NCBI RefSeq assembly: GCF_030317205.1
Contig: NZ_JASZYB010000002.1
Span: 362,501 to 426,500, forward strand
DNA from: Variovorax sp. J2L1-78
GTDB lineage: Bacteria; Pseudomonadota; Gammaproteobacteria; Burkholderiales; Burkholderiaceae_C
Direction of reading: 5' to 3'
DNA length: 64,000 nt
The position numbers and the translations under genes are program-made. The notes under the pieces were generated by a model. That model saw only the letters and a list, made by a program, of their open reading frames with translations, searched no databases and was not told the origin of the DNA. This document shows positions 46,122 to 54,648 of the stretch, one piece after another; the first letter of the stretch is position 1; the number at the start of each line of letters is the position of its first letter.

Positions 46122-46913
46122 TTACAGTGCGGCCCAGCCGCCATCGACCGGGAGGTCGACACCGGTGATCTGCTTGGAGACTTCGCTCGCCATGAACAGG
46201 CAGGCGTTGGCCACGTCGATGTCGGTCGACACGCGCTTGAGGGCGTAGTCAGCCGCGTGGCGCGTCATCGCTTCTTCGAGCGTGATGCCCAGCTTCTGGG
46301 CCATGTTGGCGCACACCTTCTCACGGAAGCGCGGGCCGTCGACCATGCCGGGCGCGACGTTGTTCACATTGATGTTGTAGGGGCCGGCTTCGAGCGCGAA
46401 GCTCTTGGTGATGCCGCGCAGGCCCCACTTGGAGGCCGAGTAGGCGGTGCGCCCTGCCCGGCCGCGCAGGCCGAAGGTGCCGCCCACGTTCACGACCTTG
46501 CCGCTGCGGCGCTCGATCATCGACGGCAGCACCGCGTGGATGGTGTTGAAGCAGCCGGTCATGTTGAGCTCGACGATCTCGTTGAACTCGTCGGTCGTCG
46601 TCTCCCAACCGGTCTTGCCGATGGGGCCGGAGCCGCCAGCGACGTTGACCAGCACGTCGATGCGGCCGAAGCTCTTCAGTGCCGCGGCGGCGAGCGCCTC
46701 GGTCTGCTCGGACTTCGTGAGGTCGCAGGGCACCACGATGGCTTCGACACCGAGCGAGCGGGCCTCGGCGGCCACGGGTTCGATGGCGGCGGTGTCGCGT
46801 CCGGCGAGCACCAGCTTCGCGCCTTCGCGTGCGAAGGCCAGCGTGATCGCGGCGCCCATGCCCTTGGCAGGGCCGGTGATCAGCGTCACCTTGTCTTTGA
46901 GTTGCAGGTCCAT
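46122..46913 (-). CDS. Short-chain dehydrogenase/reductase
   Basis: 263 residues from the ATG at 46913. Classical SDR: the cofactor motif is TGPAKGMGAAI, then NVAGG, the catalytic tyrosine and lysine in YSASKWGLRG, and the C-terminal ITGVDLPVDGGWA. Reads as an NAD(P)-dependent alcohol or ring C=O/C-OH dehydrogenase. Lies between a binding protein and the cyclic amidohydrolase in the same operon, so it probably alters a substituent on the transported compound. Confidence 0.9.
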   Translation of the reverse strand: MDLQLKDKVTLITGPAKGMGAAITLAFAREGAKLVLAGRDTAAIEPVAAEARSLGVEAIVVPCDLTKSEQTEALAAAALKSFGRIDVLVNVAGGSGPIGKTGWETTTDEFNEIVELNMTGCFNTIHAVLPSMIERRSGKVVNVGGTFGLRGRAGRTAYSASKWGLRGITKSFALEAGPYNINVNNVAPGMVDGPRFREKVCANMAQKLGITLEEAMTRHAADYALKRVSTDIDVANACLFMASEVSKQITGVDLPVDGGWAAL

Positions 46914-46944
46914 GAAAAGTATCTCGTGTAGCGGGTGTGGGGGA

Positions 46945-47979
46945 TCAGGGCGCGCTGGTGGTGGAAGGCCGTTCGGCACGCGCCGGCATGAAGCTGCGGT
47001 CGAACACCTCCTTGGTCTCGGGCGCGCGCGGCAGCTGGTTGGCCTCGACGACGATGGTGATGTTCTTCGTCAGGCGGGCGTCGTCGACATCGCCCAGGCC
47101 GATGCGGGCGATCTCGGGGTGGCTCATGTCGTTCTTGAGCGTGGCGAGCAGCTTCTCCTTCTCGACCTCGCGCTTGAGCAGCGGCTCGCGCTTCATGACG
47201 GCGTCCATGCCGGCCTCGGGGTTCGCGATGACTTCCTTGACGGCGCGGTTGAGCGCCTTCACGAAGCCTTGCACCGCCTTGGGGTTCTCCTTGACGAAGC
47301 TGCGTGCGAAGAACACGGTGTTGGAGTACAGGTCCATGCCGTGGTCGCCGTAGCGGATGAAGCGCAGGTCCTTCGCCGGGTCCAGGCCCATGCCCTTGGC
47401 GCTGAAGCTCACGGTGGTCACGTAGCCGAAGCCGGCGTCGATCTGCCCGCGCACCAGCATCTGCTCGCGCAGGTTGGGCGCCATGTTGGTGATGGTCACC
47501 TTGCTCGCGTCGATCTTCGCGATCTTGGCGAAGGCCGGGAACAGCTTCAGCGCGCCGTCGTTCGCCGGGCCGCCAACGGTCTTGCCTTCGAGGTCCTTCG
47601 GCGTCTTGATCGGGCTGTCGCTCTTGACCACCAGCGCGAAGGGCGGCGTGTTGTAGAGCATGTACACGCCCACCGGTGCGTCGGCCGGGCGCTTCGACGC
47701 CAGGTCGATCAGCGCGTTCATGTCGCCAAAGCCCGCCTGGTAGGCACCGGCTGCGACCTTGGGGATGGAGGCGGCCGAGCCTTCGCCCTGGTCGATGGTC
47801 ACGTCGAGCCCCTCTTCCTTGAAGTAGCCCTTGTCCTGGGCCAGGAAGAACCAGGCCTGTGCGCCTTCGTACTTCCAGTTGAGCACCATCTTGATCGGCA
47901 CCTGGGCCGATGCCGTCGTGGCGGCCAGCGCCAGCGCGAGACCGCAGGCGGACAGCAGCGGGGAGGAAAGGAATTTCAT
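46945..47979 (-). CDS. ABC transporter substrate-binding protein, NMT1/THI5-like (first copy)
   Basis: 344 residues. Signal peptide LLSACGLALALAATTASAQ. The mature start PIKMVLNWKYEGAQAWFFLA and GAYQAGFGDMNALIDLA align with the receptor at 40747. No permease is adjacent, so it likely shares the permease and ATPase at 41844-43501. Second gene of the operon after the cysteine hydrolase, 3 bp downstream. Confidence 0.9.
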   Translation of the reverse strand: MKFLSSPLLSACGLALALAATTASAQVPIKMVLNWKYEGAQAWFFLAQDKGYFKEEGLDVTIDQGEGSAASIPKVAAGAYQAGFGDMNALIDLASKRPADAPVGVYMLYNTPPFALVVKSDSPIKTPKDLEGKTVGGPANDGALKLFPAFAKIAKIDASKVTITNMAPNLREQMLVRGQIDAGFGYVTTVSFSAKGMGLDPAKDLRFIRYGDHGMDLYSNTVFFARSFVKENPKAVQGFVKALNRAVKEVIANPEAGMDAVMKREPLLKREVEKEKLLATLKNDMSHPEIARIGLGDVDDARLTKNITIVVEANQLPRAPETKEVFDRSFMPARAERPSTTSAP

Positions 47980-47982
47980 GGT

Positions 47983-48810
47983 TCAGGACTCCTTGGGTTG
48001 GGACGAAGAGGAACGGGGGGAAGAAGAAGGCAGCGCACGCATCAGCGACGCCGCGCTCGCGACGAAGCCGTGCAGCAGTTCGACGATGTAGAGCACGCCC
48101 TTCGTGACGTAGGCCGGCGACGGCGTGCTGCAGGCGTCTTGCAGCAACACGCAGTCGTAGCCGAGGAAGGCGCCGTCCTGCAGCGTCGAGAACACGCAGC
48201 GGTCGGTGTTGATGCCGGCGAAGAGCAGCGTGGTGATGCCCTGCTGGCGCAGCACGCTGTCGAGCTCGTTGTCCCAGAAGCCCGAGAGCCGATGCTTGTG
48301 GACCGTGAGGTCGCCTGGCGCGATGGCGAGCTCGTCGATCACCTGCGCACCCCAGCTGCCCTGCACCAGCGAGGGGCCATGGTCGATCGGCGACGCTTCG
48401 GCATAGCCCACGCCGTCGGCCGTGCGCTTGCCCTTGAAATGGATGGTCGGCGAGAGGTTCGCCCGGTCCGCACGAATCCCCCAGTTGAGCCACACCAGTG
48501 CGCCCCCGGCCTGGCGCCAGGCCGGCAGCAGCTTCTGCAGCACCGGGATCGGTTGGCGTGCCGCCTTGGTGCCCAGGCCCTTCTGCGCGAACCAGCCTTC
48601 GGGGTGGCAGAAGTCGTTCTGCATGTCGACCACGATCAGCGCCGTGCGGGCGAGGTCGATCTCCACGGGCTGCGGCGCCGCATCGGCGATGGTCAGTGGT
48701 CGCGGCTTACGCGCTTTGCGAATGAAGCTCACGCGCTGGTCTGCCGTGCCGCCCTGCAGTTGCCAGGCGTTGTGCGTCGCAGGCCCAAACGATGCCGCGC
48801 TTTCGGGCAT
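47983..48810 (-). CDS. Isochorismatase-family cysteine hydrolase
   Basis: 275 residues from the ATG at 48810; in-frame ATGs at 48855 and 48867 are alternatives. I prefer 48810 because the sigma-54-like site at 48867-48882 would start RNA near 48856. Catalytic Asp in LIVVDMQNDFCHPEGW, Lys in VHKHRLSGFW, Cys in GINTDRCVFSTLQDGAFLGY. The family hydrolyses amides (biuret, N-carbamoylsarcosine, ureidoacrylate). This member is less like biuret hydrolase than the copies at 53619 and 56273. Probably the first gene of the operon; substrate unknown. Confidence 0.85.
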   Translation of the reverse strand: MPESAASFGPATHNAWQLQGGTADQRVSFIRKARKPRPLTIADAAPQPVEIDLARTALIVVDMQNDFCHPEGWFAQKGLGTKAARQPIPVLQKLLPAWRQAGGALVWLNWGIRADRANLSPTIHFKGKRTADGVGYAEASPIDHGPSLVQGSWGAQVIDELAIAPGDLTVHKHRLSGFWDNELDSVLRQQGITTLLFAGINTDRCVFSTLQDGAFLGYDCVLLQDACSTPSPAYVTKGVLYIVELLHGFVASAASLMRALPSSSPRSSSSQPKES

Positions 48811-48866
48811 CGTCGGCGCCAACTTGGGGCGTGGGGAGCGCGAGGGAGCTTTCATGCCGAAAGCCA

Positions 48867-48882
48867 TGCACCCGACGTGCCA
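48867..48882 (-). promoter_or_regulatory. Candidate sigma-54 promoter of the first ring-hydrolysis operon
   Basis: On the minus strand the bases read TGGCACGTCGGGTGCA. GG and GC are 10 bp apart, as sigma-54 requires, and only one base differs from the TGGCAC-N5-TTGCA consensus core. It would direct RNA starting near 48856 into the cysteine hydrolase gene. By-eye match. Confidence 0.5.
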
Positions 48883-48973
48883 AAGACCGCTCTGCTTTGC
48901 CGCTTTATCGCGTCACGACCGTTGCCGAAACGGCACCATTCCCCGCGGCACGATCGTTGCAAGATCCAGCCGC

Positions 48974-49891
48974 ATGAACCATCTTCGCCTGCTGCGCTAC
49001 GTCGACGAAGTGGCCCGTGTGGGCTCGATCCGCCAGGCGGCCGAACGGCTGCACGTCGCACCCTCGGCGGTCAACCGCCGCATCCAGGACATCGAGGAGG
49101 AACTCGGCACGCCGATCTTCGAGCGACTGCCGCGCGGCATGCGCCTGACCGCGGCGGGCGAACTGTTCGTGCGCTACATCCGCGACCGCAGTGCGGAACT
49201 CGACCGCGTGCGCTCCGAGATCGAGGAATTGCAGAGCCTGCGCCGCGGCACGGTGCGGCTGGTGGCCAGCCAGGCGCTGGCGCCGCGCTTCCTGCCGGCG
49301 GCCATCGCGGCCTTCCGCAAGACCCATCCGCTGGTCGCCTTCGAGGCGCGCATCGGCGACCACGTGCAGGCGGCCGAGGCGCTGCGCGGGCTCGAGACGG
49401 AACTGGCCGTGGTCTTCAACCTCACGCCCGAACCCGACATCGACCGCCTGGCCGTGGTCGAGCAGAAGCTGATGGCCGTGATGCATGCGAAGCATCCGCT
49501 GGCCCGCGAGCCCGGCCTGCGGCTGCGCCACTGTGTGGACTACCCGGTGGTGCTGCCCAACCGCGACACCGGCGGGCGGCAACTGCTGGAGCGCTTTCTC
49601 GCGCGCAGCTCGATCCGCTTCCAGCCGATGGTCGAGAGCAACAGCTTCGAGTTCCTGCGCGGCTGCCTGGACGATCGCGAATCCATTTCCTTCCAGATGG
49701 CGATAGGTACGGCCCTCGACGACCCGAACATCGTCGCGCGCGAGATCGAGGACCGCGGCTTCCCACGCGGAGAACTGGTGCTCGCGAACCTGCGCGGGCG
49801 CCAGTTGCCGGTGATCGCCTACGCGTTTGCCGAGTTCCTGAAGAACAGGCTTTCCGCGCTCGACGTCGAGCCGGTTTCCCGAGCCCGGTAA
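48974..49891 (+). CDS. LysR-family transcriptional regulator
   Basis: 305 residues from the ATG at 48974. Helix-turn-helix GSIRQAAERLHVAPSAVNRR; the effector domain begins GTVRLVASQALAPRFLP. Divergent from the 48.8-38.8 kb operon. The gap holds CCGTT-N5-AACGG (48919-48933), a candidate LysR box about 40 bp before this gene's start. Likely pathway-specific regulator, with nitrogen control perhaps through the sigma-54-like site. Confidence 0.92.
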   Translation: MNHLRLLRYVDEVARVGSIRQAAERLHVAPSAVNRRIQDIEEELGTPIFERLPRGMRLTAAGELFVRYIRDRSAELDRVRSEIEELQSLRRGTVRLVASQALAPRFLPAAIAAFRKTHPLVAFEARIGDHVQAAEALRGLETELAVVFNLTPEPDIDRLAVVEQKLMAVMHAKHPLAREPGLRLRHCVDYPVVLPNRDTGGRQLLERFLARSSIRFQPMVESNSFEFLRGCLDDRESISFQMAIGTALDDPNIVAREIEDRGFPRGELVLANLRGRQLPVIAYAFAEFLKNRLSALDVEPVSRAR

Positions 49892-49955
49892 GCGCGGCAG
49901 ACGCGCACACGCGCGGCGCGTGGCGCCCTGCTTCTGTGCAGATCAGACGGTGAAG

Positions 49956-49971
49956 ATCTGGCATACCAGAT
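49956..49971. promoter_or_regulatory. Candidate GntR operator palindrome
   Basis: ATCTGGCATACCAGAT is a perfect 6-bp inverted repeat around CATA. It is close to the TGGTN2-3ACCA-type sites bound by FadR-subfamily GntR proteins, and sits 48 bp upstream of such a gene, so autoregulation is likely. Confidence 0.65.
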
Positions 49972-49992
49972 GGATCTCCTCTTGCATTCCAG

Positions 49993-50008
49993 TGGCACGG
50001 GACGTGCT
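49993..50008 (+). promoter_or_regulatory. Candidate sigma-54 promoter upstream of the GntR gene
   Basis: TGGCACGGGACGTGCT has the GG-N10-GC geometry and differs from consensus at one -12 base. RNA would begin near 50019, leaving almost no leader before the ATG at 50020, which weakens the call. Confidence 0.3.
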
Positions 50009-50019
50009 TGGCATCCCGC

Positions 50020-50757
50020 ATGGGAAGTTCATCCGAGATCGCGCAACGCATTCTTCATTCCGTGCTGGCCGGCAAGCTGGGCGCGGGCGACCGCATCGGT
50101 GAGCAGCCGCTGGCCACGCTGTTCGACTGCAGCCGCACCGTGGTGCGCGAAGCGCTCACCGAGCTGGCCGTGCGAGGCCTGGTGGCATCGAGCGCGCGTC
50201 GCGGCTGGTATGTCGTCGAGTTGACGCCCGAGCAGGCACGCCAGGCCTTCGAGGCCCGCGAGCTGATCGAGACCTCGGTGCTGCGCCGCGTTCAGGCGGT
50301 CGCGCCCGCCACGGTGAAGCGCCTGCGTGCCCATGTCGAGCGGCAGGAGGAAGCCATCCGCGAAGACGATGCCGGCCTGCGCAGCTTTCTGCTGGGCGAC
50401 TTTCATGTCTGCCTGGCCGAGTGCCTCCTGGGCAATGCGATGCTGACCGAAGCACTGCGCGATCTGACGGCCCGCACCATGCTGGTGGCCATGCGCCACC
50501 AGTCGCCGCGCGAGGCGATGCGCTCGTGCGCCGAGCATGCGCAGATCGTGGCGGCACTGGAGGCGGGCGACATGGCGCTCGCGGAGCAGCGCCTGGCCGA
50601 CCACCTGGGCAGCTGGCAGAGCAAGCTGCATGTGCCAGAGAACCCCAGCGATCCACTGGACCAGCTGAGGCAAGCGCTGGAGCCGGTACATCCGGGCGCC
50701 CCACGCACGTCGTCTTCTTCCCGCCCTCCCTCCACTCTCACAGGAACGCTGCAATGA
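50020..50757 (+). CDS. GntR-family regulator, FCD/FadR subfamily
   Basis: 245 residues from the ATG at 50020; a TTG at 50008 is also in frame. The winged helix-turn-helix has GEQPLATLFDCSRTVVREAL (about residues 25-45). The FCD effector domain carries metal-binding His/Asp positions (GDFHVCLAE, SCAEHAQIV). A Ser/Pro-rich tail ends where the binding-protein gene begins (ATGA overlap at 50754-50757), so the regulator and receptor are co-translated. Confidence 0.9.
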   Translation: MGSSSEIAQRILHSVLAGKLGAGDRIGEQPLATLFDCSRTVVREALTELAVRGLVASSARRGWYVVELTPEQARQAFEARELIETSVLRRVQAVAPATVKRLRAHVERQEEAIREDDAGLRSFLLGDFHVCLAECLLGNAMLTEALRDLTARTMLVAMRHQSPREAMRSCAEHAQIVAALEAGDMALAEQRLADHLGSWQSKLHVPENPSDPLDQLRQALEPVHPGAPRTSSSSRPPSTLTGTLQ

Positions 50758-51575
50758 ACCCTTCCCGCACCCGCTGCACGCCATCGCGTCGCACTTTCCA
50801 GTTCGCCCTGCTGGCCACCGTCGGCGCTTGCGCGTTCGCGGGCACCGCCGCGCATTCGCAAGCCGCGCTCGACAACATCCTGAAGTCCAAGCTGATCAAG
50901 ATCGCCATCCCCACCGACTTCCCGCCGTACGGCTCGGTGGGCGCGGACATGGCCCCGCGCGGCCTGGACATCGACACCGCCCACTACATCGCCGAGAAGC
51001 TCGGCGTGAAGGTCGAGCTGGTGCCGGTGAGCACCGCCAACCGCATCCCCTACCTGCAGACCAAGAAGGTTGACCTGGTGATCTCCACGCTCGGCAAGAA
51101 CCCCGAGCGCGAGAAGGTGATCGACTTCACCGTGGCGTACTCGCCCTTCTTCATCAGCGTGTTCGGTCCGAAGGCGACCGAGGTCAAGACCCCCGCGGAC
51201 CTGGCGGGCAAGACCATCGCCGTCACGCGCGGTTCGGTGGACGACCAGGAGTTGACCAAGGTGGCGCCCACCGGTGCCGAGGTCCGCCGCTTCGAGGACA
51301 ACGCCGGCACCGTGTCGGCCTACGTCTCGGGTCAGACGCAGCTGATCGCCACCAGCATCGCCACCGCCGCGAGCATCACGGCGCGCAATCCGCAAACGGG
51401 CGTCGACTACAAGTTCGGCCTGAAGGACTCCCCGAACTTCATCGGCGTGGCCAAGGGCGAGGACGCGCTGCGCCAGAAGGTCAACGAGATCGTCATGCAG
51501 GCGCGCAAGAGCGGCGAGACCGACAAGCTCGCGGTCAAGTGGCTGGGCAAGCCCGCCGGGGAGCTGCCGCAGTAG
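50754..51575 (+). CDS. Amino acid-type ABC substrate-binding protein (family 3), no permease nearby
   Basis: 273 residues. Signal peptide FALLATVGACAFAGTAAHSQ. SKLIKIAIPTDFPPYGSVGA is the bacterial family 3 start, followed by DLVISTLGKNPEREKVIDFT. Ligand class: polar amino acids or similar. Translation is coupled to the GntR regulator upstream. No amino acid-type permease or ATPase lies in the window, so it uses parts encoded elsewhere or acts with a sensor. Confidence 0.9.
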   Translation: MNPSRTRCTPSRRTFQFALLATVGACAFAGTAAHSQAALDNILKSKLIKIAIPTDFPPYGSVGADMAPRGLDIDTAHYIAEKLGVKVELVPVSTANRIPYLQTKKVDLVISTLGKNPEREKVIDFTVAYSPFFISVFGPKATEVKTPADLAGKTIAVTRGSVDDQELTKVAPTGAEVRRFEDNAGTVSAYVSGQTQLIATSIATAASITARNPQTGVDYKFGLKDSPNFIGVAKGEDALRQKVNEIVMQARKSGETDKLAVKWLGKPAGELPQ

Positions 51576-51642
51576 GCGTTGCTTGGACGAAGTCCGGGCT
51601 CCGGGGCGCCGAGTGGTCCGCGGTGCCCGGCTGAAGCGTCGA

Positions 51643-52710
51643 TCAGAAGCTGTGGCGGATGCCGAACTCGTAGCCCGTCACGTTGCGGCCGGCCGCGATG
51701 GTCGGGCTGGCCAGCGAGGACGACGACACGGTGAGGCCGCGGTTGGCGCGGTCGTCGTTGTCGACCCGTGCGACCGTCGCATAGAGCTGGGTGCGCTTGG
51801 ACAGGTTGTAGCCGTAGCCGAGCGCGAAGCGGTTCGAGTCGGCGTCCGAGATGTCCTTGCGCTTGTACATGCTGTAGGCCGCGCGGATTTCGCCGGCACC
51901 CACGGGCACGGTCGCGCCGACTTCGTACAGCTCGACCTTGCGGCCGTTGCCGCGTTCCGATGCGATCAACACCATCGGCTTGACGAAGCCGAAGTTGTAC
52001 GACGCGCCGACGTTGGTCGCGCGGTAGTCGATCTCGGTCGTCGTCGTGCCGCCGCGCACCTGGCCGTAGCCCAGCGCCACGTTCAATGGGCCCGCGCCGT
52101 AGCCGAGGCGAAAGCCCATGCTGTTGCGCAGTGTGTCGTTGGTGACGCCCGGCGACTTGATCTGTTCGCCGAAGGCGTACTGCACCTGGCCGTAGAAGCC
52201 GCCCAGCGTGGCCGGCAGCAGGTAGTTGATGCTGTTGCTGGCACGCTTGGGCGCGCTGCCTTCGGCCGTGCCGGCGGCCGACGTGGCGCTGCCGACGAGG
52301 TTGGAACCGTTCACGCCGCCGACACCGACGTCGCCGAAGGGGTCGAAGGTTTCGATGTTCAGGTACGCGGGCGCCTTGTCGCGGCCCAGGCGCAGTTCGC
52401 CGATGGCGTTGCTCGAGAGGCTTACGGTCGAGCGACGTTCGAAGGCGTAGCCGCTGCTGTTGCCGTTGTCGACGGCAAGGCCACCTTCGAGCCAGAAGCC
52501 GGCCGCGAGACCGCCGCCCAGGTCTTCGGTGCCACGGAAGCCCAGGCGGCTGCTGGACACGCCGCCGCTGGCCAGGCCGGTGACCTTGCTGTTGCCGCTG
52601 GAGATGTGGGCGACGGAGGTGTCGAGTACGCCGAAGAGGGTGACGGTGGACTGGGCGAATGCGCCCGCTGCGGCGGTCAGTGCCGCAACGGCGACGAGTG
52701 TCTTTTTCAT
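51643..52710 (-). CDS. Outer-membrane porin, Burkholderia type
   Basis: 355 residues. Signal peptide MKKTLVAVAALTAAAGAFAQ, then STVTLFGVLDTSVAHISSGN and SSSRLGFRGTEDLGGGLAAG, the standard start of betaproteobacterial trimeric porins. It ends with an aromatic C-terminal residue (GYEFGIRHSF), the outer-membrane insertion signal. Probably the outer-membrane entry route for the compounds handled by neighbouring importers, but such porins are often general. Confidence 0.94.
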   Translation of the reverse strand: MKKTLVAVAALTAAAGAFAQSTVTLFGVLDTSVAHISSGNSKVTGLASGGVSSSRLGFRGTEDLGGGLAAGFWLEGGLAVDNGNSSGYAFERRSTVSLSSNAIGELRLGRDKAPAYLNIETFDPFGDVGVGGVNGSNLVGSATSAAGTAEGSAPKRASNSINYLLPATLGGFYGQVQYAFGEQIKSPGVTNDTLRNSMGFRLGYGAGPLNVALGYGQVRGGTTTTEIDYRATNVGASYNFGFVKPMVLIASERGNGRKVELYEVGATVPVGAGEIRAAYSMYKRKDISDADSNRFALGYGYNLSKRTQLYATVARVDNDDRANRGLTVSSSSLASPTIAAGRNVTGYEFGIRHSF

Positions 52711-52876
52711 GGAGAGGATCTCTTCGAGGATGAGGGATCACCGGCGCGAAGAAGGCATGGACCCCATCGCTTGCCGGCGGGCGCCGCGTCATGCGGGGCG
52801 CCGTCACCCATTAGAAAAACACTCTGTGACACCCCTGGGAAGCCCGCACGTTCCCGTGGGTGATTGCCGGCGCCGC

Positions 52877-53608
52877 TTACCGGCTGCTGCTTTGTCCGCT
52901 ACGACGCGCGAGGTGCACCTGGTGCAGCGTGATCTTGCGCACCTCGGCCTGGCTGGTCTCGATGTGCGCACGCAGCAGCATCGCGGCCTGGTCGCCGCGG
53001 TTGGCGCGCACGGCCTTGAGGATCTTCGCGTGCTCGTCGTAGGTGGCGTCGATGCGCGGCTGTTTGGTGAAGTCGAGCCGTCGAATGATGCGGATGCGAT
53101 CGGTCACGTCGCGGTGCACGCGGGCCATCTCGGCATTGCCGGCCGCGGCCACCAGGGCGCAGTGGAACTCTTCGTCCCACAGGCCGACCTGCACGGTGTC
53201 GCTACTGCGCTGCGCGGCCGGCACGAGCCAGATGCCCGCGAGCGCATCGAGCATGCCGCGGTCGACATGGCGATCGGTTTCGCAGAGGCGGTGCACGGCC
53301 GTCGTCTCCAGGATCATGCGCAGGTCGTAGAACTGCTCGAACTGATCGAAGTCGAAGGGCAGCACGCGCCAGCCGCTGCGGAACAGCACCTCGACGAAGC
53401 CCTCCTGCTGCAGCCGGAACAACGCCTGCCGCACCGGCGTGCGCGAGACGCCCAGGCGCTCGCTGATTTCGTTCTCGGTGAAACGGTCGCCGGGGACGAG
53501 CTTGAATTCGGAGATGTCGCGCTTGAGCTGCGCGTAGACCTCGTCCGCGCGCGTGCGAAACACGGCGGCGTCGGGTTCGGGAGTCGAGGTGGGAGCGAGG
53601 ACGGACAC
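52877..53608 (-). CDS. GntR-family regulator, FCD/FadR subfamily
   Basis: 243 residues. The helix-turn-helix is FTENEISERLGVSRTPVRQA, and the FCD domain has DEEFHCALVAAAGN and DEHAKILKAVRANRG with the usual metal-binding residues. It ends the second ring-hydrolysis cluster, 10 bp after the cysteine hydrolase at 53619, and likely responds to a metabolite of that pathway. It differs from the GntR at 50020 and lacks an obvious operator at its start, as expected for an operon-internal gene. Confidence 0.9.
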   Translation of the reverse strand: MSVLAPTSTPEPDAAVFRTRADEVYAQLKRDISEFKLVPGDRFTENEISERLGVSRTPVRQALFRLQQEGFVEVLFRSGWRVLPFDFDQFEQFYDLRMILETTAVHRLCETDRHVDRGMLDALAGIWLVPAAQRSSDTVQVGLWDEEFHCALVAAAGNAEMARVHRDVTDRIRIIRRLDFTKQPRIDATYDEHAKILKAVRANRGDQAAMLLRAHIETSQAEVRKITLHQVHLARRSGQSSSR

Positions 53609-53618
53609 GGGGTCGATG

Positions 53619-54284
53619 TTAGCCCTTGAGCGCGGCCAGCAACTGAGCGCTCGGCGCCGTCCATCCGACGATGGCGCCCTGCGCGCGGATCATCTCGATG
53701 GCGGCCGCCTTGAAGGCGGGGAAGTAGCTCTCGGTGCAGTCTTCGAGCAGCAGGCCGTCGTAGCCGCGGTCGTTGGCCTCGCGCATGCTGGTCTGGACGC
53801 ACACCTCGGTCGTCACGCCGCCGAACAGCAGGTGCGTGATGCCGCGCGCCTGCAGCTTCTCGTGCAGCCCGGTCGCATAGAACATGCCCTTGCCCGGCTT
53901 GTCGATGACCCATTCACCGGCGATGGGCGCGAGCGCGTCGATGATCTGGTTGCCTGGCTCTCCCCGCACGAGGATGCGCCCCATCGGCCCTTCGTCGCCG
54001 ATGCGCAAGGTCGGGTTGCCTCGGTTCAGCTTGGCCGGTGGGCAGTCCGACAGATCGGGTTGGTGCGCCTCGCGCGTGTGCACCACCAGGCCGCCGGCGG
54101 CGCGCCACGACTGCAGCACCACCTTCGTCGTGGGAACGATGGCCTCGAGCAGCGACACGTCGTTGCCCAAGGTCTCACCGAAGCCACCGGGCTCGATGAA
54201 GTCGCGCTGCATGTCGATGAGGACCAGTGCGGTCTTCTGCAGGTCGAAGTCGTAGGGGAAGGGTTGGGCTTGGGCTATGCGCAT
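53619..54284 (-). CDS. Isochorismatase-family cysteine hydrolase, biuret/triuret hydrolase-like
   Basis: 221 residues. Catalytic residues: Asp24 ([10 protein letters not shown]), Lys129 ([10 protein letters not shown]) and Cys162 ([20 protein letters not shown]). Gln202 (IRAQGAIVG) sits where biuret hydrolase has its substrate-binding glutamine. Its body (THTREAHQ-like region, [10 protein letters not shown]) is close to the biuret hydrolase at 56273 but not the same. That would suit a sister substrate such as triuret, a carboxylated ureide or ureidomalonate; this is inference. Separated from the ATPase gene upstream by the second 229-bp repeat. Confidence 0.85.
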   Translation of the reverse strand: MRIAQAQPFPYDFDLQKTALVLIDMQRDFIEPGGFGETLGNDVSLLEAIVPTTKVVLQSWRAAGGLVVHTREAHQPDLSDCPPAKLNRGNPTLRIGDEGPMGRILVRGEPGNQIIDALAPIAGEWVIDKPGKGMFYATGLHEKLQARGITHLLFGGVTTEVCVQTSMREANDRGYDGLLLEDCTESYFPAFKAAAIEMIRAQGAIVGWTAPSAQLLAALKG

Positions 54285-54384
54285 GGGTTGTCTCAGCGTG
54301 CGTTCGTTGTGTGGTGCGGGGAGCGTCGGTGGGCGCGATCGTTGTGATCTTTCCCCGGCGAGCGCGGCGATTGCGCCACCCCAA

Positions 54385-54613
54385 GCCCGGCAGGCGGTGC
54401 GGGCCGGGCGATCCCCTGTGCGTCGCCGAGGCGCGCAGCGCCATCGGCTGCGCGCGCAGCGCGCTTCAACCACTGACTCGTCGCAGCTGTTTGAGCGCAG
54501 AGAACGAAGTGAGCGCAGCGAGTTCTGCGACGCAGCCGATGGCGCGAGCACCGCAGGGCAGCCGCGAAGCGGCCGGCGCACCGGGGTCGGCCGGCCCGCA
54601 CCGCCTGCCGGGC
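54385..54613. repeat. 229-bp dispersed repeat with 20-bp inverted ends, copy 2
   Basis: Ends GCCCGGCAGGCGGTGCGGGC (54385-54404) and GCCCGCACCGCCTGCCGGGC (54594-54613) are perfect inverted copies. Same length as copy 1 at 3487-3715 and in opposite orientation. Some similarity continues upstream to about 54332. It fills most of the 364-bp gap 54285-54648 and separates two genes of what otherwise looks like one operon; no gene is seen inside it. Confidence 0.8.
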
Positions 54614-54648
54614 GCCCTCCGCAAGCCAAGCGAACGAACAAGAAGACA

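Noticed and set aside
46447..49953. A 1168-codon plus-strand open frame crossing the SDR, binding protein and cysteine hydrolase
   Set aside because: It runs antisense to four genes with catalytic motifs and into the LysR gene in the wrong frame; no domain is visible.
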